A stretch of 28,479 nt of DNA from Chara braunii (Eukaryota > Streptophyta > Charophyceae > Charales > Characeae), in contig BFEA01000153.1 in the NCBI GenBank assembly GCA_003427395.1, positions 2,239,883 to 2,268,361 of the forward strand. Reading direction: 5' to 3'. A program made the translations under genes and the position numbers. This document shows positions 1-9,523 of the stretch, one piece after another. The notes beneath the pieces are model-generated. The model had not been told where the DNA came from, did not search any database, and saw only the letters and a program-made list of their open reading frames with translations. Every line of letters starts with the position of its first letter. Within the stretch, counting starts at the first letter, position 1.

Positions 1-93
<93 letters not shown>
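1..93. repeat. (TC)n followed by (GT)n microsatellite
   Basis: Pure TC dinucleotides run from 1 to 56 and pure GT from 58 to 93. They lie inside the left LTR of element A. The same LTR position in element B (about 21085-21111) has only a short TC-rich stretch, so the array has expanded in this copy. The window edge truncates it on the left. Confidence 0.97.
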
Positions 94-94
<1 letters not shown>

Positions 95-496
95 TTCTTC
101 ATGCATACGCTCACTCTCTCCCTCTCTCCCTCTACTTGAGGATCTTGAATCTGAATACCTCCACTGCCACTCAGCTCTATCTCCTATCACTAGCTATGCA
201 GCTATGGCCGTCTTCCCTCTGAGTGCAGCGCTTCCCAGCAGGGCTCTCGCGCACATGCTACTCGCAGATAGCGCCCAAGCGCTTCAACAGCACTTCCACA
301 CATCTCATGAATGAGCAATCTGTCCGAAATGTGGCTGGCCAGTCCTTATATTGACTTGGACTGAGCTTCAACTCGTCCCAACCTCTGCTTCTTTTGGCTT
401 GACTTGGGACTGGTACCACATGCCCATGGCCTGTTTGCTTCAGAATGTCAAGGCCTGGTACTTTCCCAAATTTTCATTGGTGTGCTGCTGCTTAGG

Positions 497-690
497 TCTG
501 TGAGTCACGACTTTTCACCTGTGGAACATGACTTTTGACTGTGGGATGTGACTCTTGCCTATGGGACACGGCTTTTGCCTGGGGAAGTGTCCTTTGTCTG
601 TGGGATACGACTTGTCAATATGGGACGTGACTTTGCTTATAGAACACAACCTTTGCCTCTGGGATGTGACTGCTCACTGGGTGCCTGTTG
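497..690. repeat. ~20-bp imperfect tandem repeat inside the LTR
   Basis: About nine consecutive units resemble CTGTGGGATGTGACTTTTGC, each 19-21 bp long with several substitutions. The same array is present in the element B LTR at about 21534-21725, so it is an old part of this LTR family. In the minus-strand LTR it lies upstream of the microsatellite, possibly in U3, where tandem repeats often act as enhancers. That role is inference. Confidence 0.75.
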
Positions 691-853
691 GACTTGACTC
701 CTAAAGTACCTGACTGTGACCTTGATGAACTGGCCGACTTGGCCTCCCTTGCCTGAGACCTTGACCCTGGAGTTCAAATTTGGGGTCTGCATCGTGGAAT
801 GCCTTTCACTCTCGCCGGTCTAATTTTGAGGTCCTCTGCGAAAGTTACAATCC

Positions 854-1998
854 TTACCTATCAACTATGTTGATTCCTCGCCTAGCTCTCTCATAGTAGG
901 ACACTATGTCCGGTGCTGTCTCAATTAGTTCATCTCTTGTAAACCAGCGATATTCCTAAGGCCCTTGATAAGCAAATCTAACTTTATATTGTTGCTGGGG
1001 CCTACCCCTGCGTCCAGATCTATAAACATCCTCTGCAACGATGCGGTCCACGTCATATTTGCCATCCATATCAGGAGGAATCATAGATCTTCGAGACGGA
1101 AATAGCTCATTACTAACACAAGGGAGCAACTTAGAGGCATGCTAAGTGTGCAAATGAGGAGGAATCCGAACAACGTAGGAAGGACCATCCACGTCACCAA
1201 TCACGTCGAGTATCTGCCACGGTCCCCTATACGCAGGTAATAACTTCTGCGAAATGTTCTCCTCCGGGAGAAACTCCTTAGACTTTACCTGAACCAAATC
1301 CCCTACAGCGAACTGCAAAAGTCTGGGGTGTTTATTTGCTTGTTCTATCATTTGATGATGTGCCTTTCTAATGTTCTCGCTCACCTTCTCTAAGTCTTTC
1401 TGATATTGCACAGCAAACTCTCTAGTCACTGGCGGAAGCCTTTGCACTTGATCAGGGTTCAAACAGTCAATGGGCCTACGTGGGCGGCAATTCAAATGCA
1501 GTTCAGTGGGCGTTCTTGCTGTAGCCAAATGCACATAATTGTTATAGTCACAAGCGACCTTAGCTAGATGCTCATCCCAGTCAATCTGATCTGGTTGGAT
1601 GTACATACGCATCACCAGCTGCAACACTCTGTTCATCTGCTCAGTCTGTCTGTTTGTCTCAGGATGTTTGCCTGAAGACATAGTCAGTTTGGATCCATAG
1701 ACACTCATGAGTTGTTGCCAGTGCTCGCCCGTGAATCGTGTATCACTATCACTTACAATAGTCAAGGGATGCCCGTAGTTTTTCACCCAACGATTAAAGA
1801 ACTCCCAAATTACTAAATCTGTCCTCGCTTCAGCAGGGAGTGGTACAAAAACCGCGAACTTGCTAAGTCTGTCCACTATCACCATAACCTGGCTTTTTCC
1901 ATTCCAACTTCTTGCCTTAGTGTCCATAAAGTCTATAGACACGGAGTCTTCGGTGTCGGGGCAGAAACCCCTACAAGGGTATCTGCCTGGTATTTTTA
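854..1998 (-). pseudogene. Integrase core plus variant chromodomain of element A (broken pol end)
   Basis: The integrase catalytic core is clear: VSIDFMD (first Asp) just before the GTG at 1942, VSDSDTRF (second Asp), and the Glu of the NRQTEQMNR motif. A C-terminal GPWQILDVIGDVDGPSYVV segment follows. The long frame stops at a TAG (1142-1144), but the same frame continues past it: HASKLLP, then DVDRIVAEDVY, then YKVRFAYQGP, a second TAG (956-958), then EYRWFTRDELIETAP, ending at a TAA (854-856). This tail has the layout of a chromodomain (DxIV, YxVxF, then an acidic helix), though it lacks the canonical aromatic WTGY/W pattern, so that call is tentative. The N-terminal HHCC zinc finger is missing, replaced by the foreign segment at 1999-2537. 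Confidence 0.85.
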
Positions 1999-2001
1999 AA
2001 T

Positions 2002-2018
2002 GTCGGACAATGTCCGAC
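2002..2018. other. Perfect palindrome GTCGGACA-A-TGTCCGAC
   Basis: Two 8-bp arms are exact reverse complements around a single A. It lies exactly at the junction between degraded integrase and the foreign segment, which suggests it marks an element edge or breakpoint hairpin. Confidence 0.8.
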
Positions 2019-2254
2019 TAGGGCTTTGTTACCTAGGCTTCGTGAGTTGATGAGATTGGATTATCTGCCAAAAGTTTACTCGAACCTGACATATGGCCGA
2101 AGGGCTAGAACATTAAAGTCCAGACGTTTGCCGACGTCCAGAGTAATGGGTGATGACCGACGCTGTGACCAGTTGTGTTTCACCTTGGGCAAAGCCTTTG
2201 GGACATGTGGTCGCTGGGATACTGAAGTTGAACTTGTTGTACTTAAATTAAGGA

Positions 2255-2276
2255 CGCACGGCTCAACAGCCGTGCG
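2255..2276. other. Stem-loop: 9-bp stem, CAAC loop
   Basis: CGCACGGCT and AGCCGTGCG are exact reverse complements separated by CAAC. The 3' arm ends in GTGCG, followed by ATTCGGGAC. GTGCG is also the start consensus of group II introns, but no domain V was found nearby, so that link is speculative. Confidence 0.7.
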
Positions 2277-2566
2277 ATTCGGGACTTAAACGACTAAAAA
2301 TGAGGGTCGCGTTGGGTCCACGGCCGCGGTGTGGGAAATTTAGGCCGGGTAAATTATTTTCTGATGTGCTATTATTTTTAATAAGTGTGTTACAGGGTTT
2401 TATCCCGCACTGAAGGCCTAAAAGCCAGCCGTTGTGGCCACCTAGCAGGGTATGGGCGGTTATGCCCTTTGAGAACCTGGGAGGGCGCAGCCTGCTGGGC
2501 CGCAGATGGGCGGGGCCACTGGAGCAAAGAATGTTATACTTCCCTTTGACAAGCTTCAGTTTGAAG

Positions 2567-3007
2567 CATGGTTGCCCTGGACCCGGACATCCAGACACCG
2601 AACACCGGGCCCGGACCCGTGTCTGGATTAATCCAGACGTCCGATAAACCGGACATCGATCCGGACAACCGGACATACGGACCCGAATGGTCCGGTTATG
2701 AAAGAACAGCTCCGGATGTCCGGATTAAAAAAAAAAAAACCGCTACTGTAGTTGTGTAACTTGTGTTATCCGACTTATCTTGAACACACTCACATACACA
2801 CACAGTGTCGTGCACACACACAGCTGCAAGAACAATGGAAGGGGTACCCCAAGGACAACCAAAAACTGTCTAATTATAAAATTGCCTTAATATGTTGGAC
2901 TGTGACTGTCTCATCTCACATGCTCTCGTTGTCTGCAATACGAAAAAGACTGCTTTGATTCTGAATCTATTCATCTGGGTGGAATTGGGGCTGTTGGGGT
3001 GAAATCT

Positions 3008-3067
<60 letters not shown>

Positions 3068-3334
3068 AGTTCTGCTTGGCCCGCTGAAGCTCACCCAAGA
3101 TTGCAAGTACAGGCCCTTGAAGGCCGGTCCGGTTGGCCCAACGGTCCACCAAAAACCTCGCCAACAGTTTTCGGGGGTCCACCAGGCACTGGAAAATTGC
3201 TTGGGGACCCCAATTTTGTTTTTTCAAATTTTCTCAAAATGGGGCCCAACCGGACACCTCAAACCGGACACCGGATCCAGACATCCAGACCGGACCGTCT
3301 GGATCCCGATCCGGACGTCCGGTTGACAACCATG
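2567..3334. mobile_element. Non-autonomous hAT-like DNA transposon (768 bp)
   Basis: GTTTGAAG lies directly outside both ends (2559-2566 and 3335-3342), an 8-bp target-site duplication, the length typical of hAT elements. The ends are inverted: CATGGTTG at the left and CAACCATG at the right. Just inside both ends are clustered CCGGAC/GTCCGG motifs (2574-2735 and 3245-3325), resembling the subterminal transposase-binding repeats of hAT elements. Removing the element and one duplication restores the RNase H reading IDQFDFKLKLVKG on the minus strand, which independently confirms the boundaries. There is no transposase ORF. The middle carries an (AC)n array. Confidence 0.85.
3011..3066. repeat. 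(AC)28 microsatellite
   Basis: This is a pure AC run of 56 bases inside the hAT-like element. ORFs reading through it (poly His-Thr or Cys-Val) are artefacts. Confidence 0.97.
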
Positions 3335-4616
3335 GTTTGAAGTCAAACTGATCAATCTCCCAAGCCCACCTTGTCAACTTAGGTGTCATTCTAGCTTGGG
3401 TCTTCAGCCAGCTAAGTGTCTCATGGTCTGAAGGCACTTTGAAATATCGACCTAGGAGGTAGGGTCGCCAATGATTTAAGGCTTCTCTAAGAGCAAATAG
3501 CTCTCTCTCATATGTAGAAGCGGTGACCTTCTCACTAGGTAATCTACATGACGTGAACTCAACAGGGCTGTATACATTGCCATCATTCTGCTGGAGTACA
3601 ATACCTATCCCGGATTGACTAGCATAAGTGGTCACATTAAACGGCAAGGACGGATCAACGATCTTAAGAACCGAGTACTCTATCAAACACTTCTTCAAAT
3701 GCTTAAAGGATGAAGTACAATCCTTATCCCACTTCCAGACCGTCTCTTTCCTCAACAGCTAATCACAGTGAAGTTCCTCACGAACTTGCGGTAATAGTTG
3801 GCCAGACCAAGGAACGACGGTAGTTCCATAAATGTACATGGTGTAGGCCAGTCTTTAATTGGTGCTATCTTAGCGTCCTCCGGTTTGATTGCATCTTCAT
3901 CCAACACATGTCCCAAGTAAAAAACCAGACGCTTGGCCTATTCACACTTCTTTGGGTTCAACTTAAACTGTGTGTCGCGCAACTTACTTAGCACTAAACG
4001 TAAGTGCTGCTTATGTTTCTGTAACGATTTACTAAAAATCATAATATCGTCTTAGATATACAACAACGAATTTGTCTAACCAATTGTGGAAAAATTCATT
4101 CATGCAACGCTGGAAAGTAGTAGGGACATTAGTCAACCCAAACGGCATGACCACAAACTCATAGTGGCCATATCGAGTCCTAAAGGCGATCTTGTGGCAA
4201 TCCTCAGGCAATACCTCAATTTGATGGTATCCTGACTTCAAGTCTATTTTCGAGAAAAAATTGCAACCCTGCGCTTTATCCAGAAGGCCGACTATCCCCG
4301 GTAATGGCTCTGCATTCTTAATGGTAATCACATTGAGTCCCCGATAGTCTATACACATACGCAGACCGCCTTCTTTCCTTGGTTCAAACAAGACCGGTGC
4401 ACCATATGGCGAAGAACTTGGCTTAATCCACCCTTTCTCTATCAACTTATCCAACTGTCTGCACAACTTATCGAGCTCTTTGGGAGACATCCGATAGATG
4501 GGCCCCTTGGGAATCCGGCTACCGGGTTCTATGTCTATCTGGTGCTCGGTCTCCCTCTCCACTACTCCACTTGGGGCCTCTCCCACATCAGCGAACTGGT
4601 CTAACAGACTTTGCAC
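3335..4616 (-). pseudogene. Reverse transcriptase and RNase H of element A (broken)
   Basis: RT motifs in order on the minus strand: [69 protein letters not shown], then FVVVYL. One extra base at about 4052 breaks the frame precisely at the catalytic YLDD, so it reads YLRRYYDF and stops. In the shifted frame DDIMIFS follows, then KLNPKKCE, a TAG at 3938-3940, AKRLVFYLGHVLDED and LGLANYYRKFVRNF. A second shift near 3758 leads into RNase H: VWKWDKDCTSSFKHLKK, NVTTYASQSGIGIVLQQ (the first catalytic Asp is replaced by Tyr: TTYAS where TTDAS is usual), YERELFALREALNHWRPYLL, VPSDHETLSWL. RNase H is then split by the hAT insertion. RT normally copies element RNA in cytoplasmic particles; this copy cannot. 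Confidence 0.92.
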
Positions 4617-5157
4617 TTGAGTGGTATGGGCGCTTCTTCCTTTTTCCCTTCGCTAAACGATCTTATGTAAGCAACAAACACTTGTTCAGCGAGGGCATTC
4701 TTAACCACGTGTCTGGTGAACGCGGGGGCACTCGTACAACAAAGAGACAAACTACCTTCTACGTCGGATGCGTGAAACAGACACTGTTTTTTCTTCCCAC
4801 TTGTGGGACTGGGCAGCCAGCACGTCAACGTACGCGGTGTTGCCCCAATCAGTTTCTAGAATCATGTCAAAAGGAAGGCTATCCTCCACTAAGAGTGTCA
4901 AGGAGTGCATAACTTTCTCTACTTTGCCCCCTGCCTCCAATCAGAACATACTCACATACTATCATCTCTTTATTTATGGCCAACTTACTAATGACCAGCT
5001 CATCGAGCTTTTTTATCTTCATTCCCAAGTGCATCTTCTGCAACCCTCTTCTACTAATGTAATTGCGCGTCGACCCATTATCTACTTGTGCGCCTATCCT
5101 TTCCCTACTCACCTCTACATCTGCTATTATTAGCTGCACCTTCGACTTCTTCTTCAT
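4617..5157 (-). pseudogene. Aspartic protease and linker of element A (broken)
   Basis: The flap-side motif IIADVEV is followed by AQVDNGSTRNYIS, where the catalytic D-S/T-G triad reads DNG. The C-terminal half is in another frame (HSLTLLVEDSLPFDMILETDW, where gypsy usually has DVILGMDW), so a frameshift lies near 4890. Further shifts near 4790 and 4622 separate it from the RT, passing through a linker containing AFTRHVVKNALAEQVFVAY. The protease would cleave Gag-Pol. Loss of the Ser/Thr and the frame breaks mean it is inactive here. Confidence 0.85.
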
Positions 5158-5329
5158 TTCGGCCCAAGCGCGGCGACGAGTGATCAGTTCATCACCAATG
5201 CTTGCGAGGAACCCACCTAGAGAGGTCCTAGCACAAGCAACCTATGGACAACTAGCCAAATAGGGGCCTATAACAGTCTTTGCCATTGGGATCTTCGAAC
5301 AGGAGGGTGCCTTTTCAGCGTGCACTTCT

Positions 5330-7303
5330 ATCTAAGTCCTTGTAGAGGCAACTGCAACCTTTACAAGTTGTTCTCTTTTGGGTACCTATATTCGGGACAA
5401 AAGGAATCGATGTGGTCGGGGTCACCACACTTGAGACATTGGTGGGCCTTTCGACGCTCTTCCCACCTTCTCGTCCATACGCATTTGTTCTCAAGGTCTG
5501 CCTTCGGCTATCCCAGAGTGTGGTGGGCACGACCGCCAATTTCTATCACTACCTCTACCCCTTATGAAGGGAGAACCTCTACCACCTTGCGAGGGACCAT
5601 AAGCCCTACCTCCCACGTAGTAGCTACTTTTGCCACCATCCCCCTGGGCAGCGGGTCCTCGACCTCCACCTCGTCCTCGTCCTCCTCTACCTCGGCCTCG
5701 CTTGTCGCCCTCCCGCACAGGCTGCAACTGCCGCATAGTCCCCTCCTTGGGCTACTTGGTTGTTGCTCTCTTCGTCTAGATCATAGTCTATTTAGTCGTA
5801 CGGTAACGACTCTACACGTCTTTCTTCGAAGGTGACCACCAGATTCTCCTTACCTTCTATATTGTCGGATATGGTCTTGTTCTTCCACCTCTTGCCGGCT
5901 TGCAGGTCCTTCCAATAATGACAATGGTTTGCCTCTTGGAGGAACCCGGCATGGTCTACAACTATCTTGCCGAATTTCTCATAGGTCATCCCCTCCTCGT
6001 TGGTACGGGGATGTAACTCGGTCTTAAAAGGGTTTTGGCAGCGCTCTAGCAAAGTTGTTCAAGATGTGAGCGGGGTTCGGTCTATATGTTTCGGACATTG
6101 CAACAACTCGTCCATAGTGGCCTTGAGTGTCGACGCACTCTTCCACTTGTGGTCACTAATGTTGAGGATGAGGGACTCGGTATGGCTGGCTAAGTTCTTA
6201 TCTTCGAACTGGTCTTTCAAGGCCCTGAAAAAGTCCTCATCCTAGTGCGTTGTGAGTACTGCACCATTGAGGTACAACCTGCCTCCTTCACCAACGAAAT
6301 TGCGAAGCTTGCTGCATCTCCCGTGAGACTCGAGCTCGCCATAAGTACGCGGTCCCAATACGGAATCAATTGCGCGGACAAGTATGTATCCATTGCCGCC
6401 TCCCAATGAAAAATGCTCTCCTCCTTCTTCCCAGTATATGTGTTTTACCTTCATCTTGTTCCTTTGTTCTCATCCCTTAGACTTATCTCCTTCCTTCCTC
6501 CATCATCCTTTCTAGGACCCTTTCCTTGCTTATCACCATCCCCATCGTCACCACCATCTCCACCCCCGTCACCACCACCTATTATAACTGCAGCGATGGT
6601 GTTAGTCGATTTTTGAGTGAAGATATCATCTTGTTGGCGTGCATATTGTAGGACCCTTTGATCCACTTGGCTGGATGATGCACTAAGGTAGTTGTTCCAG
6701 ATGCCCTTAAACTCCTTCTGGTGTTGTTCTACCTTTCCAATGACTCATTGAAGTGCAGAGAGTGTGGTATGTAGCAAAGTGTCGGTCATAAGTGTTCCTC
6801 AATTTCTACTTGGTTCCCTTTCTGCTCCTCTAGTTGAGCTCACCCTTCTTTTCCTCAATCGGCAGCTTCCTTTCCTCTTGATCCTTTGTTGCTGCCAAAT
6901 TCGCCACAAATCATCAGTCTCTTCCGGAAGCTCTGTCCGGTACCCAAATTTCGCCACCCAGTCCAAGTCCTCAACCTGCTAGAGTCTTAACTCTGCAGCA
7001 TGAATGCTCTCCGTCACCTCCTCTCCTTCTAGTTGGCCTCGTCTTCTCACCAGTCCTCCTCCTCCTCCTTCCTCTTCTTCTTCAACTTCTAGCTCCTTCA
7101 ATTTTTCTTCTGTCTTCTTCATCTCTTTCTCCATTTTTTTTCTCTTTCTCCTCCTCTAGTTTCTTCTTAACTTCCTCCTCCTTCGTTCTCTTTTTCTCCT
7201 CCTCTTTCTTTTTCTCCTCCTCTTTCTTCTTCTCAGCCAACTTCTTGTCAATGTCAGCTTGCTGTTCTGCTGTGTATGGCTGCATTGTTCCTCCTGACCT
7301 CAT
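5330..7303 (-). pseudogene. gag of element A (coiled coil, capsid-like, RGG, CCHC; broken)
   Basis: Start ATG at 7303 (an ATG four codons earlier, MSVT, is also possible). The N-terminus MRSGGTMQPYTAEQQ leads into a long Lys/Glu coiled coil, which shifts frame at an eight-A run (about 7134-7141) and crosses a TAG at 6979-6981. Next come QRVLQYA, a Gly/Asp/Lys-rich linker (about 6480-6600), and a capsid-like stretch FHWEAAMDTYLSAQL ... SFAISLVKEAGCTSMVQYSQ (about 6420-6250). The frame shifts again near 6065. The C-terminus has an RGG-rich segment (5736-5500) and an intact CX2CX4HX4C zinc knuckle, CLKCGDPDHIDSFC (5438-5397), an RNA-binding nucleocapsid feature. The same protein family is seen at 18544-19925 and about 27590-27703. 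Confidence 0.85.
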
Positions 7304-7740
7304 GGTCACACTCATGCCACAAGTCCAGTGGAATCCTAGAGGAAACAAGAAAGGAGGTAGTGGACCCCATAGCACGAACAGGGACAATATCACAAACATC
7401 GGGTAGTCATCTACGGTTACTAAAAGCACGAGTATGGCTACCCTGTCAGGCTGGTGGGCAACCAGCAACTTAAGGTCAGCCAGCAACGAACTCGTGAATT
7501 ATTTAACGATGCTAACAAGATGTCGTGCCCACCAGGACCTGCAGGTTCACTCTCAAGATTTATAGCTCCTCAATGCGCCAGCACCAGTTCAGTCCCATGC
7601 CGGCCAGTACCGGTCTTAGGGCTAGACGAGTTGTTTTACGAGCGCTCACCATTCATGCCCATGCTTTCTCCTACAGGTTGATGCATCCAACTGTCGAGCT
7701 TCTACCCTAGACACAACCTATTGCATACACAAATATCTGA
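7304..7740 (-). other. 5' leader of element A
   Basis: Noncoding sequence upstream of the gag start on the minus strand. It aligns with 19926-20470 of element B, including the stretch with GTGGACCCCATAGCAC and CACCAGGACCTGCAGGTTCA. Similarity fades at about 7740, before any primer binding site. Confidence 0.75.
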
Positions 7741-7963
7741 CCATGCACAATTGGGCAATGCATATGGAGCCAAGGATCCGCAAAGTGATGAAAAGGACTA
7801 GAATGGACAATGCAATGTCAGCAAAGCATCCACAAGCAATGACATCCAGATACATACAAAAATAGCACAATGTAGCGCAGCGGAAGACTCAAAGATATGA
7901 CCTGACTCATCAGGGACTGACACGACATCCCATCATACACCACACATATGAGAGAGGGAGGAG
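7741..7963. other. Unassigned stretch, no gene seen
   Basis: No coding frame with recognisable content and no homology seen to the element B leader. It could be diverged leader or flanking DNA. Confidence 0.4.
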
Positions 7964-8177
7964 GGACCACATACATGGAAGAAAGGTCCCTCCTTGCACA
8001 CGCACATGGGGGGTTGGATACCACAGATGAGAGATGGGGGACAAGGCGAGACGAAGATGGAGGCGAGGAGGGACCACATACATGGAAGAAAGGGCCCTCC
8101 TTGCACACACACATGGGGGGTTGGATACCACAGATGAGAGATGGGGGACGAGGCGAGAAGAAGATGGAGGCGAGGGA
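7964..8177. repeat. Two tandem copies of a 107-bp unit
   Basis: GGACCACATACATGGAAGAAAGG begins the first copy at 7964 in slightly varied form and recurs at 8071. Both copies continue through a CACATGGGGGGTTGGATACC block and a purine-rich end (GAAGATGGAGGCGAGG). The copies are nearly identical, so the duplication is recent. ORFs running through it on both strands are by-products of the repeat. Confidence 0.9.
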
Positions 8178-9523
8178 GAAGACCAAGATCGCGATAGCGA
8201 AGTCCAAACACAGTCCCTTGCCGAATGTCCAATCAATGTCTGCCACAAAATGTCAGATCAGATCCTGGGCATATGCTCAGAAGAAGAAAGGAGGGAAAAG
8301 AGATGGAGGGCGAGGCGGTGATGAAGAAGAAGATGCCTTCCTCCGCGCCGTCTCACCTGCAGGTAACTGCCGCCATGTACTAATTGCCGCTATGGACCTT
8401 GTGCAGGTCACCGGCGTGGAGCGCGTTTATGGCGCCGGGTAAGTGCTGTTGATGCAGGTATGGCCTTCGCCCCTCTGCCTACCTACGCCTCTACCTCTAG
8501 CTCCTAGCGCAACGCTAGAGTGTCGTAGCGCCGGTCCAGCAGCATGTCGCCCAAGAAGTGAGCTACTCGAACAGTGTGTGTGCTCAGCCGTAGCCCAACT
8601 ATAAGTAGTGCTGGTCCGGCTGGGTGTGCCTCCTGCGCTGGCCAAAAACGGCCCACACGGTCTGGGCCCCTACCGCGCGTCCAGACCGTCTTGCTGATGC
8701 AGCAGGGCACCAAAACACGCCCGACCTCAAACGGCCCTGCTTCCTGGTATACTCAGCCCAAGGCGTGGCCTTGGGGGCTGCAAGTTCGAAACGATGTCTG
8801 AACAGACAAAAAAAGGACAACAAATAAATAAATAAAATTTGTCTCAAATCCGTACCTGCAGCCTAAGGGCCGTCGTGGGCCTTCAGGGGGAGAGTCTAAA
8901 GGGCACGCGGCCTGGGGGCCCCTCAGCAACCGTCTGGCCTCTGAAATGGGGCCCGTGCGCAGGCGCAACATGTAACATCCTCCCCTCCTTAGGAAGTCAC
9001 ACCGGGTCGAGGGCAAAGCTGGCGATCCGACGGTGGAACCGAACGTGTGAGACCGTCGGGGGCTGTTACGTGGAGTTCCGCACGGGTCAACGAACGGTCA
9101 GCCTTATGGCTGCAATAGGAAAAATGTATCAAGTACATTGTCGGCCTGTTGTCGTAGCGTCGCTAGGAAATGACGTCGCCAACCTCTTGAAAACCGTTTG
9201 TATACGGTAGGTCTTGCGATTGTCGCTCGGGAAAGTCGTTGTGTTCCGCTCAAACGAATAGAGCTAACTTAGCACTCTCAAACAGAATACCTTCTCTCTC
9301 CCTTCTCTCTCTTTCCGCTTTCTGCGCACACGTCTCAATGCTGGACATAGATAGTTCAGATAAAAGAAAAACAAACAAATCACAAAGAGCAGAAGGTAGA
9401 ACTCCTAGCCGGAGCGGCAATTCATTTGGACTTAGAGAATAACATTAACGCAACAGAATAAAAAAATAAATAAAAACAAATGAAAGAGAGGACTGACTTA
9501 ACGAATGGGCCGGATCATATTAC
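8178..9523. other. Unassigned 1.3 kb, no gene recognised
   Basis: GC-rich to about 9000 with short frames only. On the minus strand AAGGAGGGGAGGA followed by TGTTACATG (about 8970-8990) looks like a polypurine tract next to an LTR start, and TGTTACGTGG occurs on the plus strand at 9064, but no partner LTR was found for either. From 9430 to 9480 the DNA is A-rich. Confidence 0.4.

Larger units (their letters stand above)
1..808 (-). repeat. 3' LTR of element A (left part cut by window)
   Basis: Positions 94-808 align with 21114-21843 in the same orientation, including the stretch around the tandem GTGACTTTTGC-like units and the shared terminal ATCGTGGAATGCC. Both copies end in TTCA, giving an LTR that starts TGAA on the minus strand. 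Homology stops at 808 here and at 21843 in the other copy, which is the behaviour expected of an LTR edge. The flank at 809-820 is purine-rich on the minus strand (GGCGAGAG), a weak polypurine tract. The left end lies outside the window. Confidence 0.85.
1999..2537. other. Foreign segment replacing RNase H end and integrase zinc finger
   Basis: On the minus strand the RNase H sequence reads into FKLKLVKGKYNI and then stops resembling gypsy at about 2537. Recognisable integrase resumes only at about 1975. Nothing between matches the expected ADALSR or HHCC motifs in any frame. The segment starts with a perfect 8-bp-arm palindrome (2002-2018) and holds a 9-bp stem with a CAAC loop (2255-2276). 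AATGT occurs near both edges (about 2537 and 1999), a possible 5-bp duplication. It may be an insertion with associated deletion. Its origin is not recognised. Confidence 0.5.
1..7740 (-). mobile_element. Element A: degenerate Ty3/gypsy retrotransposon, minus strand
   Basis: Reading right to left on the minus strand there is a leader, a gag with a coiled-coil N-terminus and a CCHC knuckle, an aspartic protease, RT, RNase H, integrase with a chromodomain-like tail, and a 3' LTR ending at 808. This order (RT-RH before IN) is that of Ty3/gypsy. The LTR, leader and gag match element B (18544-21843) in the same orientation, so the two are copies of one family. A 768-bp hAT-like insertion and a ~540-bp foreign segment interrupt the RNase H to integrase stretch. 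No PBS or 5' LTR was found to the right of 7740, so the 5' end is missing or too diverged to see. Multiple frameshifts and TAG stops make the element non-coding as it stands. Confidence 0.9.

Noticed and set aside
2263-2676. Minus-strand 137-codon ORF across the hAT edge
   Set aside because: It joins the hAT-like end, a few RNase H codons and the foreign segment by chance.
2870-3227. Short ORFs with poly Cys-Val or His-Thr tracts
   Set aside because: Translations of the AC microsatellite.
7910-8248. Overlapping minus-strand ORFs of 99-142 codons with Ser/Pro-rich repeats
   Set aside because: All are readings of the 107-bp tandem repeat in three frames; no family resemblance.
8960-8990. Minus-strand polypurine tract next to TGTTACATG, as a 3' LTR edge
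   Set aside because: No partner LTR, no upstream pol coding on that strand, no target duplication found.
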